Assembly: GCF_000003605.2 (NCBI RefSeq)
Contig: NW_003154387.1
Span: 1 to 48,281 of the forward strand
DNA length: 48,281 nucleotides
Reading direction: 5' to 3'
From: Saccoglossus kowalevskii
Lineage: Eukaryota; Hemichordata; Enteropneusta; Harrimaniidae
Shown: positions 1-11,720 of the stretch, in pieces
Layout of the letters: every line of letters begins with the position of its first letter
Numbering within the stretch: the stretch's first letter is position 1
The notes under the pieces: generated by a model
What the model saw: the letters and a program-made list of their open reading frames with translations, nothing else
Databases searched by the model: none
Told to the model about the DNA's origin: nothing
Translations under genes and position numbers: made by a program

Positions 1-299
1 CACGCCAGGGCTAGTAGTGCATATGCTGAAGTAGTTTGCCAGGGCTAGTAGTCCACATGCTGAGTTGGTATTCCAGGGCTAGTATTGCATTTGCTGAGTC
101 GGTATGCAAAGGCTAGTAGTGCATATGCTGACTTGGTATGTCAGGGCCAGTAGTGCATATGCTGACTTGGTATGCAAGGGCAAGTAATGCATATGTTGAG
201 TTGGTATGCCATGGCTAGTATTGCATATGCTGAATTGGTATGCTAGGGCTGCTAGTGCATATGCTGAGTTCGTATTCCAAGGCTAGTAGTACATGCGCT
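1..299. repeat. Block A satellite segment, copy 1
   Basis: This string of monomer variants includes GTCCACATGC, GCATTTGCTGAGTCGG, GGCAAGTAATGC, GCTGAATTGG and GGGCTGCTAG in that order. The same order returns at about 27.9-28.2, 34.56-34.85, 39.05-39.33, 44.34-44.54 (cut short), 45.97-46.25 and 47.3-47.47 kb. It is a mobile module of the array, most likely spread by recombination. It contains no gene. Confidence 0.85.
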
Positions 300-1566
300 G
301 ACTTGGTATGCCTGGGCTAGTAGTGCATATGCTGACTTGGTATGCGAGGGCTAGTAGTGCATATGCTGAGTTGGTATGCCAGGGTATTAGTATATATGCT
401 GTGTTGGTATGCCAGGGTAGTAGTGCATATGCTGAGTTGGTATGCCAGGGCTAGTAGTGCATATGCTGACTTGGTAAGCCAGGGATATTAGTGCATATGC
501 TGACTTGGTATATCAGGGCCAGTGGTGCATATGCTGACTTGGTATGCAAGGGCTAGTAGTGCATATGCTGAGTTGGTATGCCAGGGCTAGTATTGCATAT
601 GCTGAGTTGGTATGCCAGGGGTAGTATTACATATGCTGAGTTGGTATGCAAGAGCTAGTAGTGCATATGGTGAGTTGGTAGGATAGGCCTACTAGTTCAT
701 ATGCTGACTTGGTATGCCAGGGCTAGTAGTGCATAGGCTGAGTTGGTATGCCAGGGCGAGTAGTGCAAATGCTGAGGTAGTATGCCAGGGCTAGTTGTGC
801 ATATGCTGAGTTGGTATGCCAGGGCTAGTATTGCATATGCTGAGTTGGTCTGCAAGGGATAGTAGTGCATATGCTGAGTTTGTATGATAATGCTACTAGT
901 GTATACGCTGACTTGGTATGTCAGGGCTAGTAGTGTATATGCTGAGTTGGTATGCCAGGGCTAGCAGTGCATATGCTGAAGTAGTATGCCAGGGCTAGTA
1001 GTGCATATGCTGAGTTAGTATGCCAGGGCTAGTAGTGCATATGCTGAGTTGGTTTGTCAGGGCCAGTATTGCATATGCTGAGTTGGTATGGAAGGGCTAG
1101 TAGTGCATATGCTGAGTTGGTAATCAAATGCTAGTAGTGCATATGCTAAGTTGATATGGAAGGGCTAGTAGTGCATATGCTGAGTTGATATGCCAGGACT
1201 AGTAGTGTATTTCCTGAGTTAGTATGCCAGGGCTAGTAGTGCATATGCTGATTTAGTATGCCAGGGCTAGTATTGCATATGCTGACTTGGTATGCCAAGG
1301 CATGTAGTGCATATGTTGAGTTAGTATGCCAGGGCTGGTAGTGCATATGCTGAGTTCGTATGCCAGGGCTAGTAGTGCATATGCTGAGGTAGTATGCCAG
1401 GGCTAGTAGTGCATTTGCTGAGTTGGTATGCCAAGGCTAGTAGTGCATAGGCTAAGTTCGTATGCCAGGGCTAGCAGTGTATATGCTGAGTTAATATGGA
1501 AAAGCTAGTTGTGCATATGCCGAGTTGGTATTCCAGGGCTAGTAGTACATATGCTGAGTTGGTATG
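300..1566. repeat. Block B satellite segment, copy 1 (~1.27 kb)
   Basis: The diagnostic order is TGCGAGGG, GGGTATTAG, GGGATATTAG, TAGTATTACATATG, GCGAGTAGTGCAAATG, TGCTAATGCTAC, GCTGAAGTAG, GTTTGTCAGGGCCAG, GTAATCAAATGC, GGCATGTAG, GCTAGCAGTG and AAAAGCTAGTTG. The segment matches 25957-27223 at a constant offset of 25,657 bases (checked at 384/26041 and 1301/26958), so the two copies have no net length difference between those points. A shorter third copy lies at about 32.3-33.0 kb. Nothing gene-like is present. Confidence 0.85.
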
Positions 1567-2750
1567 GAAGGGCTGTTAGTGCATAACTTGAGTTGGTATT
1601 CCAAGACTAGTAGTGCATTTGCTGAGTTGGTATGCCAGGGCTAGTAGTGCATATGCTGAGTTGGTATGCCAGGGCTAATAGTGCATATGCTGAGTTGGTA
1701 TGCCAGGGCTAGTAGTACATATGCTGAGTTGGTATTCCAGGGCTTGTAGTGCATATGCTGAGTTGGTATGCCAGGGTTAGTAGTGCATATGCTGAGTTGG
1801 TATGGCAGGGTTCGTGGTGCATATGCTGAGTTGGTATGCCTGAGCTAGAAGTGCATAGGCTAAGTTCGTATGCCAGGGCTAGCAGTGCATATGCTGAGTT
1901 AATATGGAAAGGCTAGTTGTGCATATGCTGAGTTGGTATTCCAGGGCTAGTAGTGCATATGCTGAGTTAGTATGGCAGAGCTAGTAGTGCATATGCTGAG
2001 TTGGTATTCCAGGGCTAGTAGTGCATAGGTTGAGTTGGTATTCCAGGGCTAGTAGTGCATATGCTGAGTTGGTATGCCAGGGCTAGTAGTGCATATACTG
2101 AGTTGGTATGCCAGGGCTAGTAGTGCATATGGTAAGTTGGTATGGAAGGGCTAGTAGTGCATATGGTGAGTTGGTATGGAAGGGCTAGTAAGACATATGC
2201 TGAGTTTGTATGGCAGAGCTAGTAGTGCATATGCTGAGTTGGTATGGGAGAGCTAGTAGTGCATATGCTGAGTTGGTATGCCAGAGTAAAAGTGCATATT
2301 CTGAGTTGGTGTGGAAGGGCAAGTAGTACATATGCTGAGTTGATATGCCAGGACTAGTAGTGCATTTCCTGAGTTAGTATGCCAGGGCTAGTAGTGCATA
2401 TGCTGAGTTAGTATGCCAGAGCTAGTATTGCATATGCTGACTTGGTATGCCAAGGCATGTAGTGCATATGTTGAGTTAGTATGCCAGGGCGAGTAGTGCA
2501 TATGCTGAGTTGGTAAGCAAAGGCTAGTAGTGCATATGCTAAGTTGGTATGGAAGGGCTATTAGTGCATATGCTGAGTTGGTATGCCAGGACTAGCAGTG
2601 CACTTCCTGAGTTGGTATGGAAGGGCTAGTAGTGCATATGCTGACTTGGTATGCCAGGGCTAGTATTGCATATGCTGACATGGTATGCCAAGGCATGTAG
2701 TGCATATGTTGAGTTGGTATGCCAGGGCTAGTAGTGCATATGTTGAGTTG
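1567..2750. repeat. Block C lead-in segment
   Basis: The segment starts with the unusual GCTGTTAGTGCATAACTTG monomer and then follows the C-type order: CTAATAG, GGGTTAGTAG, GGGTTCGTGG, GCCTGAGCTAGAAG, TAATATGGAAAGG, GTAAGACATATG (GTAAGGC in the relatives), AGAGTAAAAG, GGACTAGTAGTGCATTTCC and GGACTAGCAGTGCACTTCC. Relatives lie at about 14.37-15.46 and 19.74-20.87 kb. The CTAATAG marker sits at 1675, 14452 and 19823. Two monomers separate the copies by the GTAAAG landmark. Confidence 0.8.
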
Positions 2751-4246
2751 GTAAAGAAAGACTAGTAGCGCATATGCTGAGTTAATATGCCAGGGGTAGT
2801 AGTGCATATGCTGAGTTGGTATGCCAGGGCTAGTAGTGCATATGCTGAGTTAGTATGCCAGGGCTAGTAGTGCATATGATGAGTTAGTATGGCAGAGCTA
2901 GTAGTGCATATGCTGAGTTGGTATGCCAGAGCTAATATTGCATATGCAGAGTTGGTTTGCCAGGGCTAGTATTGCCTATGCTGAGTTGGTATGGAAGGGC
3001 TAGTAGTGCATATGCTGAGTTGGTATGCCAGAATAGAAGTGCATATACTGAGTTGGTATGAAAGGGCTAGTAGTAGATATGCTGAGTTGGTATGCCAGGG
3101 CTAGTAGTGCATATGCTGAGTTAGTATGCAAGGGCTAGTAGTGCATATGATGAGTTAGTATGGCAGAGCTAGTAGTGCATATGCTGAGTTGGTATGCCAG
3201 AGCTAGTATTGCATATGATGAGTTGGTAATCAAATGCTTGTAGTGCATATGCTAAGTTGGTATGGAAGGGCTAGTAGTGCATATGCTGAGTTGGTATGCC
3301 AGAGTAGAAGTGCATATACTGAGTTGGTATGAAAGGGCTAGTAGTACATATGCTGAGTTGGTATGCCAGGGCTAGTAGTGCATATGCTGAGATGGTATGC
3401 CAGGGCTAGTAGTGCATATGCTGAGTTGGGAAGCAAAGGCTAGTAATGCATATGCTGACTTGGTATGTCAGGGCATGTAGTTCATATGCTGACTTGGTAT
3501 GCCAGGGCTAGTAGTGCATATGCTGAGTTGGTATGCAAAGGCTAGTAGTGCATATGTTGACTTGATATGCGAGGGCAATTAGTGCATATGCTGACTTGGT
3601 ATGCCAGAGATATTAGTGCATATGCTGAGTTGGTATGCCAGGGCTAGTAGTGCATATGCTGACTTGGTATGTCAGGGATATTAGTGCATATGCTGACTTT
3701 GTATGTCAGGGCCAGTGGTGCATATGCTGACTTGGTATGCAAGGGCTTGTAGTGCATATGCTGAGTTGGTATGCCAGGGCTACTAGTTCATATGCTGACT
3801 TGGTATGTCAGGGCTACTAGTACATATGCTGAGTTGGTATGCCAGGGCTAGTAGTGCATATGCTGAGGTAGTATGCGAGGGCTAGTAGTGCATATGCTGA
3901 GTTGGTATGCCAGGGCTTGTAGTGCATATGCTGAGGTAGTATGCCAGGGCTAGTAGTGCATATGCTGAGTTGGTATGCTAGGGCCACCAGTTCATATGCT
4001 GACTTGGTATGCCAGGGCTAGTAGTGCATAGGCTGAGTTGGTATGCCAGGGCTAGTAGTGCATATGCTGAGGTAGTATGCCAGGGCTCGTAGTGCATATG
4101 CTGAGGTAGTATGCCAGGGCAAGTAGTGCATACGCTGAGTTGGTCTGCAAGGGATAGTAGTGCATATGCTGAGAATAGTATGCCAGGGCTAGTAGTGCAT
4201 ATGCTGACTTGCTATGCCAGGGCTAGTAGTGCATATGGTGGAGTTG
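2751..4246. repeat. Composite C / E / D segment between two GTAAAG landmarks
   Basis: This interval is 1,496 bp, or 44 monomers, between the landmark GTAAAGAAAG at 2751 and 4247. It starts as a C-type higher-order unit. At about 2.95-3.50 kb it becomes a copy of 40.29-40.84 kb (offset 37,339). It then continues with D-like monomers such as CCAGAGATATTAG and GGGCCACCAGTTC up to 4.2 kb. It looks like a C unit interrupted by material from other parts of the array. No gene is present. Confidence 0.75.
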
Positions 4247-5265
4247 GTAAAGAAAGACTAGTAGCGCATATGCTGAGTTAATATGCCCAGGGGTAGTAGT
4301 GCATATGCTGAGTTGGTATGCCAGGGCTAGTAGTGCATTTGCTGAGTCAGTATGCCAGGGCTAGTAGTGCATATGATGAGTTAGTATGGCAGAGCTAGTA
4401 GTGCATATGCTGAGTTGGTATGCCAGAGCTAGTATTGCATATGCAGAGTTGGTTTGCCAGGGCCAGTATTGCCTATGCTGAGTTGGTATGCCAGGGCTAG
4501 TAGTGCATATGCTGAGTTGGTATGCCAGAGTAGAAGTGCATATACTGAGTTGGTTTGAAAGGGCTAGTAGTACATATGCTGAGTTGGTATTCCAGGGCTT
4601 GTAGTGCATATGCTGAGTTGGTATGCCAGGGTTAGTAGTGCATATGCTGAGTTGGTATGGCAGGGTTCGTGGTGCATATGCTGAGTTGGTATGCCTGAGC
4701 TAGAAGTGCATAGGCTAAGTTCGTATGCCAGGGCTAGCAGTGCATATGCTGAGTTAATATGGAAAGGCTAATTGTGTATATGCTGAGTTGGTATTCCAGG
4801 GCTAGTAGTGCATATGCTGAGTTAGTATGGCAGAGCTAGTAGTGCATATGCTGATTTGGTATGCCAGAGTAAAAGTGCATATGCTGAGTTGGTGTGGAAG
4901 GGCAAGTAGTACATATGCTGAGTTGATATGCCAGGACTAGTAGTGCATTTCCTGAGTTAGAATGCCAGGGCTAGTAGTGCATAGGCTGAGTTAGTATGCC
5001 AGGGCTAGTATTGCATATGCTGACTTGGTATGCCAAGGCATGTAGTGCATATGTTGAGTTAGTATGCCAGGGCGAGTAGTGCATATGCTGAGTTGGTAAG
5101 CAAAGGCTAGTAGTGCATATGCTAAGTTGGTATGGAAGGGCTATTAGTGCATATGCTGAGTTGGTATGCCAGGACTAGCAGTGCACTTCCTGAGTTGGTA
5201 TGGAAGGGCTAGTAGTGCATATGCTGACTTGGTATGCCAGGGCTAGTAGTGCATATGCTGAGTTG
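4247..5265. repeat. 1,018-bp higher-order repeat, copy 1 (30 monomers)
   Basis: This is the first of four full copies of a 30-monomer unit. Its start is set by GTAAAGAAAG followed by AGTAGCGCAT. This copy is 1,019 bp, with extra single bases near 4241 and 4286. It carries the private variant GCTGAGTCAG (near 4342), which it shares only with 22330-22940. Two monomers of 33 bp (AGAGTAGAAG and AGAGTAAAAG) explain why the unit is 1,018 rather than 1,020 bp. Confidence 0.9.
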
Positions 5266-6283
5266 GTAAAGAAATACTAGTAGCGCATATGCTGAGTTAA
5301 TATGCCAGGGGTAGTAGTGCATATGCTGAGTTGGTATGCCAGGGCTAGTAGTGCATTTGCTGAGTTAGTATGCCAGGGCTAGTAGTGCATATGATGAGTT
5401 AGTATGGCAGAGCTAGTAGTGCATATGCTGAGTTGGTATGCCAGAGCTAGTATTGCATATGCAGAGTTGGTTTGCCAGGGCTAGTATTGCCTATGCTGAG
5501 TTGGTATGCCAGGGCTAGTAGTGCATATGCTGAGTTGGTATGCCAGAGTAGAAGTGCATATACTGAGTTGGTTTGAAAGGGCTAGTAGTACATAAGCTGA
5601 GTTGGTATTCCAGGGCTTGTAGTGCATATGCTGAGTTGGTATGCCAGGGTTAGTAGTGCATATGCTGAGTTGGTATGGCAGGGTTCGTGGTGCATATGCT
5701 GAGTTGGTATGCCTGAGCTAGAAGTGCATAGGCTAAGTTCGTATGCCAGGGCTAGCAGTGCATATGCTGAGTTAATATGGAAAGGCTAGTTGTGTATATG
5801 CTGAGTTGGTATTCCAGGGCTAGTAGTGCATATGCTGAGTTAGTATGGCAGAGCTAGTAGTGCATATGCTGAGTTGGTATGCCAGAGTAAAAGTGCATAT
5901 GCTGAGTTGGTGTGGAAGGGCAAGTAGTACATATGCTGAGTTGATATGCCAGGACTAGTAGTGCATTTCCTGAGTAAGTATGCCAGGGCTAGTAGTGCAT
6001 AGGCTGAGTTAGTATGCCAGGGCTAGTATTGCATATGCTGACTTGGTATGCCAAGGCATGTAGTGCATATGTTGAGTTAGTATGCCAGGGCTAGTAGTGC
6101 ATGTGCTGAGTTGGTAAGCAAAGGCTAGTAGTGCATATGCTAAGTTGGTATGGAAGGGCTATTAGTGCATATGCTGAGTTGGTATGCCAGGACTAGCAGT
6201 GCACTTCCTGAGTTGGTATGGAAGGGCTAGTAGTGCATATGCTGACTTGGTATGCCAGGGCTAGTAGTGCATATGCTGAGTTG
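5266..6283. repeat. 1,018-bp higher-order repeat, copy 2
   Basis: The copy is exactly 1,018 bp from landmark to landmark. I noticed only a handful of differences from the next copy, for example GTAAAGAAATAC for GTAAAGAAAGAC at its start and CATAAGCTG for CATATGCTG near 5593. Monomer order is the same as in its neighbours, including two 33-bp monomers. This argues for very recent amplification. Confidence 0.9.
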
Positions 6284-7301
6284 GTAAAGAAAGACTAGTA
6301 GCGCATATGCTGAGTTAATATGCCAGGGGTAGTAGTGCATATGCTGAGTTGGTATGCCAGGGCTAGTAGTGCATTTGCTGAGTTAGTAAGCCAGGGCTAG
6401 TAGTGCATATGATGAGTTAGTATGGCAGAGCTAGTAGTGCATATGCTGAGTTGGTATGCCAGAGCTAGTATTGCATATGCAGAGTTGGTTTGCCAGGGCT
6501 AGTATTGCCTATGCTGAGTTGGTATGCCAGGGCTAGTAGTGCATATGCTGAGTTGGTATGCCAGAGTAGAAGTGCATATACTGAGTTGGTTTGAAAGGGC
6601 TAGTAGTACATATGCTGAGTTGGTATTCCAGGGCTTGTAGTGCATATGCTGAGTTGGTATGCCAGGGTTAGTAGTGCATATGCTGAGTTGGTATGGCAGG
6701 GTTCGTGGTGCATATGCTGAGTTGGTATGCCTGAGCTAGAAGTGCATAGGCTAAGTTCGTATGCCAGGGCTAGCAGTGCATATGCTGAGTTAATATGGAA
6801 AGGCTAGTTGTGTATATGCTGAGTTGGTATTCCAGGGCTAGTAGTGCATATGCTGAGTTAGTATGGCAGAGCTAGTAGTGCATATGCTGAGTTGGTATGC
6901 CAGAGTAAAAGTGCATATGCTGAGTTGGTGTGGAAGGGCAAGTAGTACATATGCTGAGTTGATATGCCAGGACTAGTAGTGCATTTCCTGAGTTAGTATG
7001 CCAGGGCTAGTAGTGCATAGGCTGAGTTAGTATGCCAGGGCTAGTATTGCATATGCTGACTTGGTATGCCAAGGCATGTAGTGCATATGTTGAGTTAGTA
7101 TGCCAGGGCTAGTAGTGCATATGCTGAGTTGGTAAGCAAAGGCTAGTAGTGCATATGCTAAGTTGGTATGGAAGGGCTATTAGTGCATATGCTGAGTTGG
7201 TATGCCAGGACTAGCAGTGCACTTCCTGAGTTGGTATGGAAGGGCTAGTAGTGCATATGCTGACTTGGTATGCCAGGGCTAGTAGTGCATATGCTGAGTT
7301 G
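6284..7301. repeat. 1,018-bp higher-order repeat, copy 3
   Basis: The copy is 1,018 bp with the full 30-monomer order. It is a good reference copy because it has neither the insertions of copy 1 nor the private change at the start of copy 2. A minor difference is GTAAGCCAGG near 6387. Confidence 0.9.
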
Positions 7302-7709
7302 GTAAAGAAAGACTAGTAGCGCATATGCTGAGTTAATATGCCAGGGGTAGTAGTGCATATGCTGAGTTGGTATGCCAGGACTAGTAGTGCATTTCCTGAG
7401 TTAGTATGCCAGGGCTAGTAGTGCATAGGCTGAGTTAGTATGCCAGGGCTAGTATTGCATATGCTGACTTGGTATGCCAAGGCATGTAGTGCATATGTTG
7501 AGTTAGTATGCCAGGGCTAGTAGTGCATATGCTGAGTTGGTAAGCAAAGGCTAGTAGTGCATATGCTAAGTTGGTATGGAAGGGCTATTAGTGCATATGC
7601 TGAGTTGGTATGCCAGGACTAGCAGTGCACTTCCTGAGTTGGTATGGAAGGGCTAGTAGTGCATATGCTGACTTGGTATGCCAGGGCTAGGAGTGCATAT
7701 GCTGAGTTG
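7302..7709. repeat. Truncated 1,018-bp unit with a 610-bp internal deletion
   Basis: Only 408 bp (12 monomers) lie between landmarks. The sequence jumps at about 7378 from the second monomer after the AGTAGCGCAT unit to the GGACTAGTAGTGCATTTCC monomer, which is about 685 bases into a full unit. The missing 610 bp equals sixteen 34-bp and two 33-bp monomers, so the deletion is exactly in register. Unequal exchange between copies is the simplest cause. Confidence 0.88.
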
Positions 7710-8727
7710 GTAAAGAAAGACTAGTAGCGCATATGCTGAGTTAATATGCCAGGGGTAGTAGTGCATATGCTGAGTTGGTATGTCAGGGCTAGTAGTGCAT
7801 TTGCTGAGTTAGTATGCCAGGGCTAGTAGTGTATATGATGAGTTAGTATGGCAGAGCTAGTAGTGCATATGCTGAGTTGGTATGCCAGAGCTAGTATTGC
7901 ATATGCAGAGTTGGTTTGCCAGGGCTAGTATTGCCTATGCTGAGTTGGTATGCCAGGGCTAGTAGTGCATATGCTGAGTTGGTATGCCAGAGTAGAAGTG
8001 CATATACTGAGTTGGTTTGAAAGGGCTAGTAGTACATATGCTGAGTTGGTATTCCAGGGCTTGTAGTGCATATGCTGAGTTGGTATGCCAGGGTTAGTAG
8101 TGCATATGCTGAGTTGGTATGGCAGGGTTCGTGGTGCATATGCTGAGTTGGTATGCCTGAGCTAGAAGTGCATAGGCTAAGTTCGTATGCCAGGGCTAGC
8201 AGTGCATATGCTGAGTTAATATGGAAAGGCTAGTTGTGTATATGCTGAGTTGGTATTCCAGGGCTAGTAGTGCATATGCTGAGTTAGTATGGCAGAGCTA
8301 GTAGTGCATATGCTGAGTTGGTATGCCAGAGTAAAAGTGCATATGCTGAGTTGGTGTGGAAGGGCAAGTAGTACATATGCTGAGTTGATATGCCAGGACT
8401 AGTAGTGCATTTCCTGAGTTAGTATGCCAGGGCTAGTAGTGCATAGGCTGAGTTAGTATGCCAGGGCTAGTATTGCATATGCTGACTTGGTATGCCAAGG
8501 CATGTAGTGCATATGTTGAGTTAGTATGCCAGGGCTAGTAGTGCATATGCTGAGTTGGTAAGCAAAGGCTAGTAGTGCATATGCTAAGTTGGTATGGAAG
8601 GGCTATTAGTGCATATGCTGAGTTGGTATGCCAGGACTAGCAGTGCACTTCCTGAGTTGGTATGGAAGGGCTAGTAGTGCATATGCTGACTTGGTATGCC
8701 AGGGCTAGTAGTGCATATGCTGAGTTG
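7710..8727. repeat. 1,018-bp higher-order repeat, copy 4
   Basis: This is a full 1,018-bp copy after the truncated one. Private changes include GGTATGTCAGG near 7781 and GTGTATATGATG near 7830. The order and the two 33-bp monomers are unchanged. Confidence 0.9.
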
Positions 8728-9067
8728 GTAAAGAAAGACTAGTAGCGCATATGCTGAGTTAATATGCCAGGGGTAGTAGTGCATATGCTGAGTTGGTATG
8801 CCAGGGCTAGTAGTGCATTTGCTGAGTTAGTATGCCAGGGTTAGTAGTGCATATGATGAGTTAGTATGGCAGAGCTAGTAGTGCATATGCTGAGTTGGTA
8901 TGCCAGAGCTAGTATTGCATATGCAGAGTTGGTTTGCCAGGGCTAGCATTGCCTATGCTGAGTTGGTATGGAAGGGCTATTAGTGCATATGCTGAGTTGG
9001 TATGCCAGGACTAGCAGTGCACTTCCTGAGTTGGTATGGAAGGGCTAGTAGTGCATATGCTGAGTTG
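8728..9067. repeat. Truncated 1,018-bp unit with 678 bp missing
   Basis: The copy is 340 bp, or 10 monomers. After CTAGCATTGCCTATGC near 8943 the sequence jumps straight to GGAAGGGCTATTAG. A further monomer is missing before the next GTAAAG landmark at 9068. The missing 678 bp equals eighteen 34-bp and two 33-bp monomers. The CTAGCATTG change is also found near 15676, next to a similar jump. Confidence 0.86.
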
Positions 9068-9394
9068 GTAAAGAAAGACTAGTAGCGCATATGCTGAGTT
9101 AATATGCCAGGGGTAGTAGTGCATATGCTGAGTTGGTATGCCAGGGCTAGTAGTGCATTTGCTGAGTTAGTATGCCAGGGTTTAGTAGTGCATATGATGA
9201 GTTAGTATGGCAGAGCTAGTAGTGCATATGCTGAGTTGGTATGCCAGAGCTAGTATTGCATATGATGAGTTGGTAATCAAATGCTAGTAGTGCATATGCT
9301 AAGTTGGTATGGAAGGGCTAGTAGTGCATATGCTGAGTTGGTATGCCAGAGTAGAAGTGCATATACTGAGTTGGTATGAAAGGGCTAGTAGTAC
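9068..9394. repeat. C-to-E transition segment
   Basis: This starts as a further 1,018-bp unit (GTAAAGAAAG landmark at 9068) but switches near 9.26 kb to the GTAATCAAATGC string also seen near 3.23, 23.99, 25.18 and 40.57 kb. A one-base insertion (GGGTTTAGTAG) lies near 9180. No gene is seen. Confidence 0.75.
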
Positions 9395-10470
9395 ATATGC
9401 TGACTTGGTATGCCAGGGCATGTAGTGCATATGTTGAGTTGGTATGCCAGGGCTAGTAGTACATATGCTGAGTTGGTAAGCAAAGGCTAGTAGTGCATAT
9501 GCTGAGTGAGTATGCCAGGGCTAGTAGTGCATATGCATAGTTGGTATGCCAGGGCTAGTAGTGCATATGCTGAGTTAGTATGGCAGAGCTAGTAGTGCAT
9601 ATGTTGAGTTGGTATGCCAGAGCTGGTATTGCATATGCTGAATTGGTATGCCAGAGCTAGTATTGCATATGCTGAGTTGGTTTGCCAGGGCTAGTATTGC
9701 ATATGCTTGACTTGGTATGCCAGGGCAAGTAGTGCATATGTTGAGTTGGTATGCCAGGGCTAGTAGTGCATATGCTGAGTTGGTAAGCAAAGGCTTGTAG
9801 TGCATATGCTGTCTTGGTACGCCATAGCTCGTAGTCCATATTCTGACTTGGTATGCCATGGATAGTAGTGCATATGCTGAGTTGGTAAGCAAAGGCTAGT
9901 ATTGCATATGCTGACTTGGTATGCCAGGGCATGTAGTGCATATGTTGAGTTGGTATGCCAGGGCTAGTAATGCATATGCTGAGTTGGTAAGCAAAGGATA
10001 GTAGTGCATATGCTGTCTTGGTATGCCAGGGCTAGTAGTGCATATGCTGACTTGGTATGCCATGGATAGTAGTGCATATGCTGAGTTGGGAAGCAAAGGC
10101 TAGTATTGCATATGCTGACTTGGTATGTTAGGGCATGTAGTTCATATGCTGATTTGGTATGCCAGGGCTAGTAGTGCATATGTTGTGTTGCTAAGCAAAG
10201 CCTAGTAGTGCATATGCTGTCGTTGTATGCCATGGCATGTAGTGCATATGCTGACTTGGTATGCCAGGGCTAGTAGTGTATAAGCTGAGTTGGTAAGCAA
10301 AGGCTAGTATTGCATATGCTGACTAGGTATGCCAGGGCTAGAAGTACATATGCTGCGTTGGTATGGAAGGGCTAGTAGTGCATATGCTAAGTTGGTATGG
10401 AAGGGCTATTAGTGCATATGCTGAGTTGGGTTTGCCAGGACTAGCAGTGCACTTCCTGAGTTGGTATGGA
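9395..10470. repeat. Block E segment, partner of 41197-42272
   Basis: The markers are GTAAGCAAAGG, CTGTCTTGG, GCTTGACTTGG, GGTACGCCATAGC and GTTGCTAAGCAAAGCC. The segment matches 41197-42272 at an offset of 31,802 bases, including rare changes such as CATATGCATAG, CTGACTAGG and GCTGCGTTGG. The run ends where this copy reads GTTGGGTTTGCC (one extra G) and the partner reads GTTGGTTTGCC. Confidence 0.85.
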
Positions 10471-11720
10471 AAGACTAGTAGTGCATATGCTGACTTGGTA
10501 TGGCAGGGCTAGTAGTGCATATGCTGAGTAGTAAAGCAAAGACTAGTAGCGCATATGCTGAGTTAATATGCCAGGGGTAGTAGTGCATATGCTGAGTTAG
10601 TATGCCAGGGCTAGTAGTGCATATGATGAGTTAGTATGGCAGAGCTAGTAGTGCATATGCTGAGTTGGTATGCCAGAGCTAGTATTGCATATGCAGAGTT
10701 GGTTTGCCAGGGCTAGTATTGCCTATGCTGAGTTGGTATGGAAGGGCTAGTAGTGCATATGCTGAGTTGGTATGCCAGAGTAGAAGTGCATATACTGAGT
10801 TGGTATGAAAGGGCTAGTAGTACATATGCTGAGTTGGTATTCCAGGGCTTGTAGTGCATATGCTGAGTTGGTATGCCAGGGTTAGTAGTGCATATGCTGA
10901 GTTGGTATGGCAGGGTTCGTGGTGCATATGCTGAGTTGGTATGCCTGAGCTAGAAGTGCATAGGCTAAGTTCGTATGCCAGGGCTAGCAGTGCATATGCT
11001 GAGTTAATATGGAAAGGCTAGTTGTGCATATGCTGAGTTGGTATTCCAGGTCTAGTAGTGCATATGCTGAGTTAGTATGGCAGAGCTAGTAGTGCATATG
11101 CTGAGTTGGTATGGAAGGGCTAGTAGTGCATAGGTTGAGTTGGTATTCCAGGGCTAGTTGTGCATATGCTGAGTTGGTATGCCAGGGCTAGTAGTGCATA
11201 TGCTGAGTTGGTATGCCAGGGCTAGTAGTGCATATGCTGAGTTGGTATGCCAGGGCTAGTAGTGCATATGGTGAGTTGGTATGGAAGGGCTAGTAAGGCA
11301 TATGCTGAGTTCGTATGGCAGAGCTAGTAGTGCATATGCTGAGTTGGTGTGGAAGGGCAAGTAGTACATATGCTGAGTTGATATGCCAGGACTAGTAGTG
11401 CATTTCCTGAGTTAGTATGCCAGGGCTAGTAGTGCATATGCTGAGTTAGTATGCCAGGGCTAGTATTGCATATGCTGACTTGGTATGCCAAGGGATGTAG
11501 TGCATATGTTGAGTTAGTATGCCAGGGCTAGTAGTGCATATGCTGAGTTGGTAAGCAAAGGCTAGTAGTGCATATGCTAAGTTGGTAGGGAAGGGCTATT
11601 AGTGCATATGCTGAGTTGGTATGCCAGGACTAGCAGTGCACTTCCTGAGTTGGTACGGAAGGGCTAGTAGTGCATATGCTGACTTGGTATGCCAGGGCTA
11701 GTAGTGCATATGCTGAGTTG
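10471..11720. repeat. Block C segment with variant landmark
   Basis: C-type monomers are present. The landmark here is GTAAAGCAAAG at 10531, a one-base change from the usual form, and the next landmark is at 11721, which is 1,190 bp or 35 monomers later. The order CTAATATGGAAAGG, GCATAGGTTGAG, GGTAAGGCATATG and GGACTAGCAGTGC matches the other C units. No gene is seen. Confidence 0.8.
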
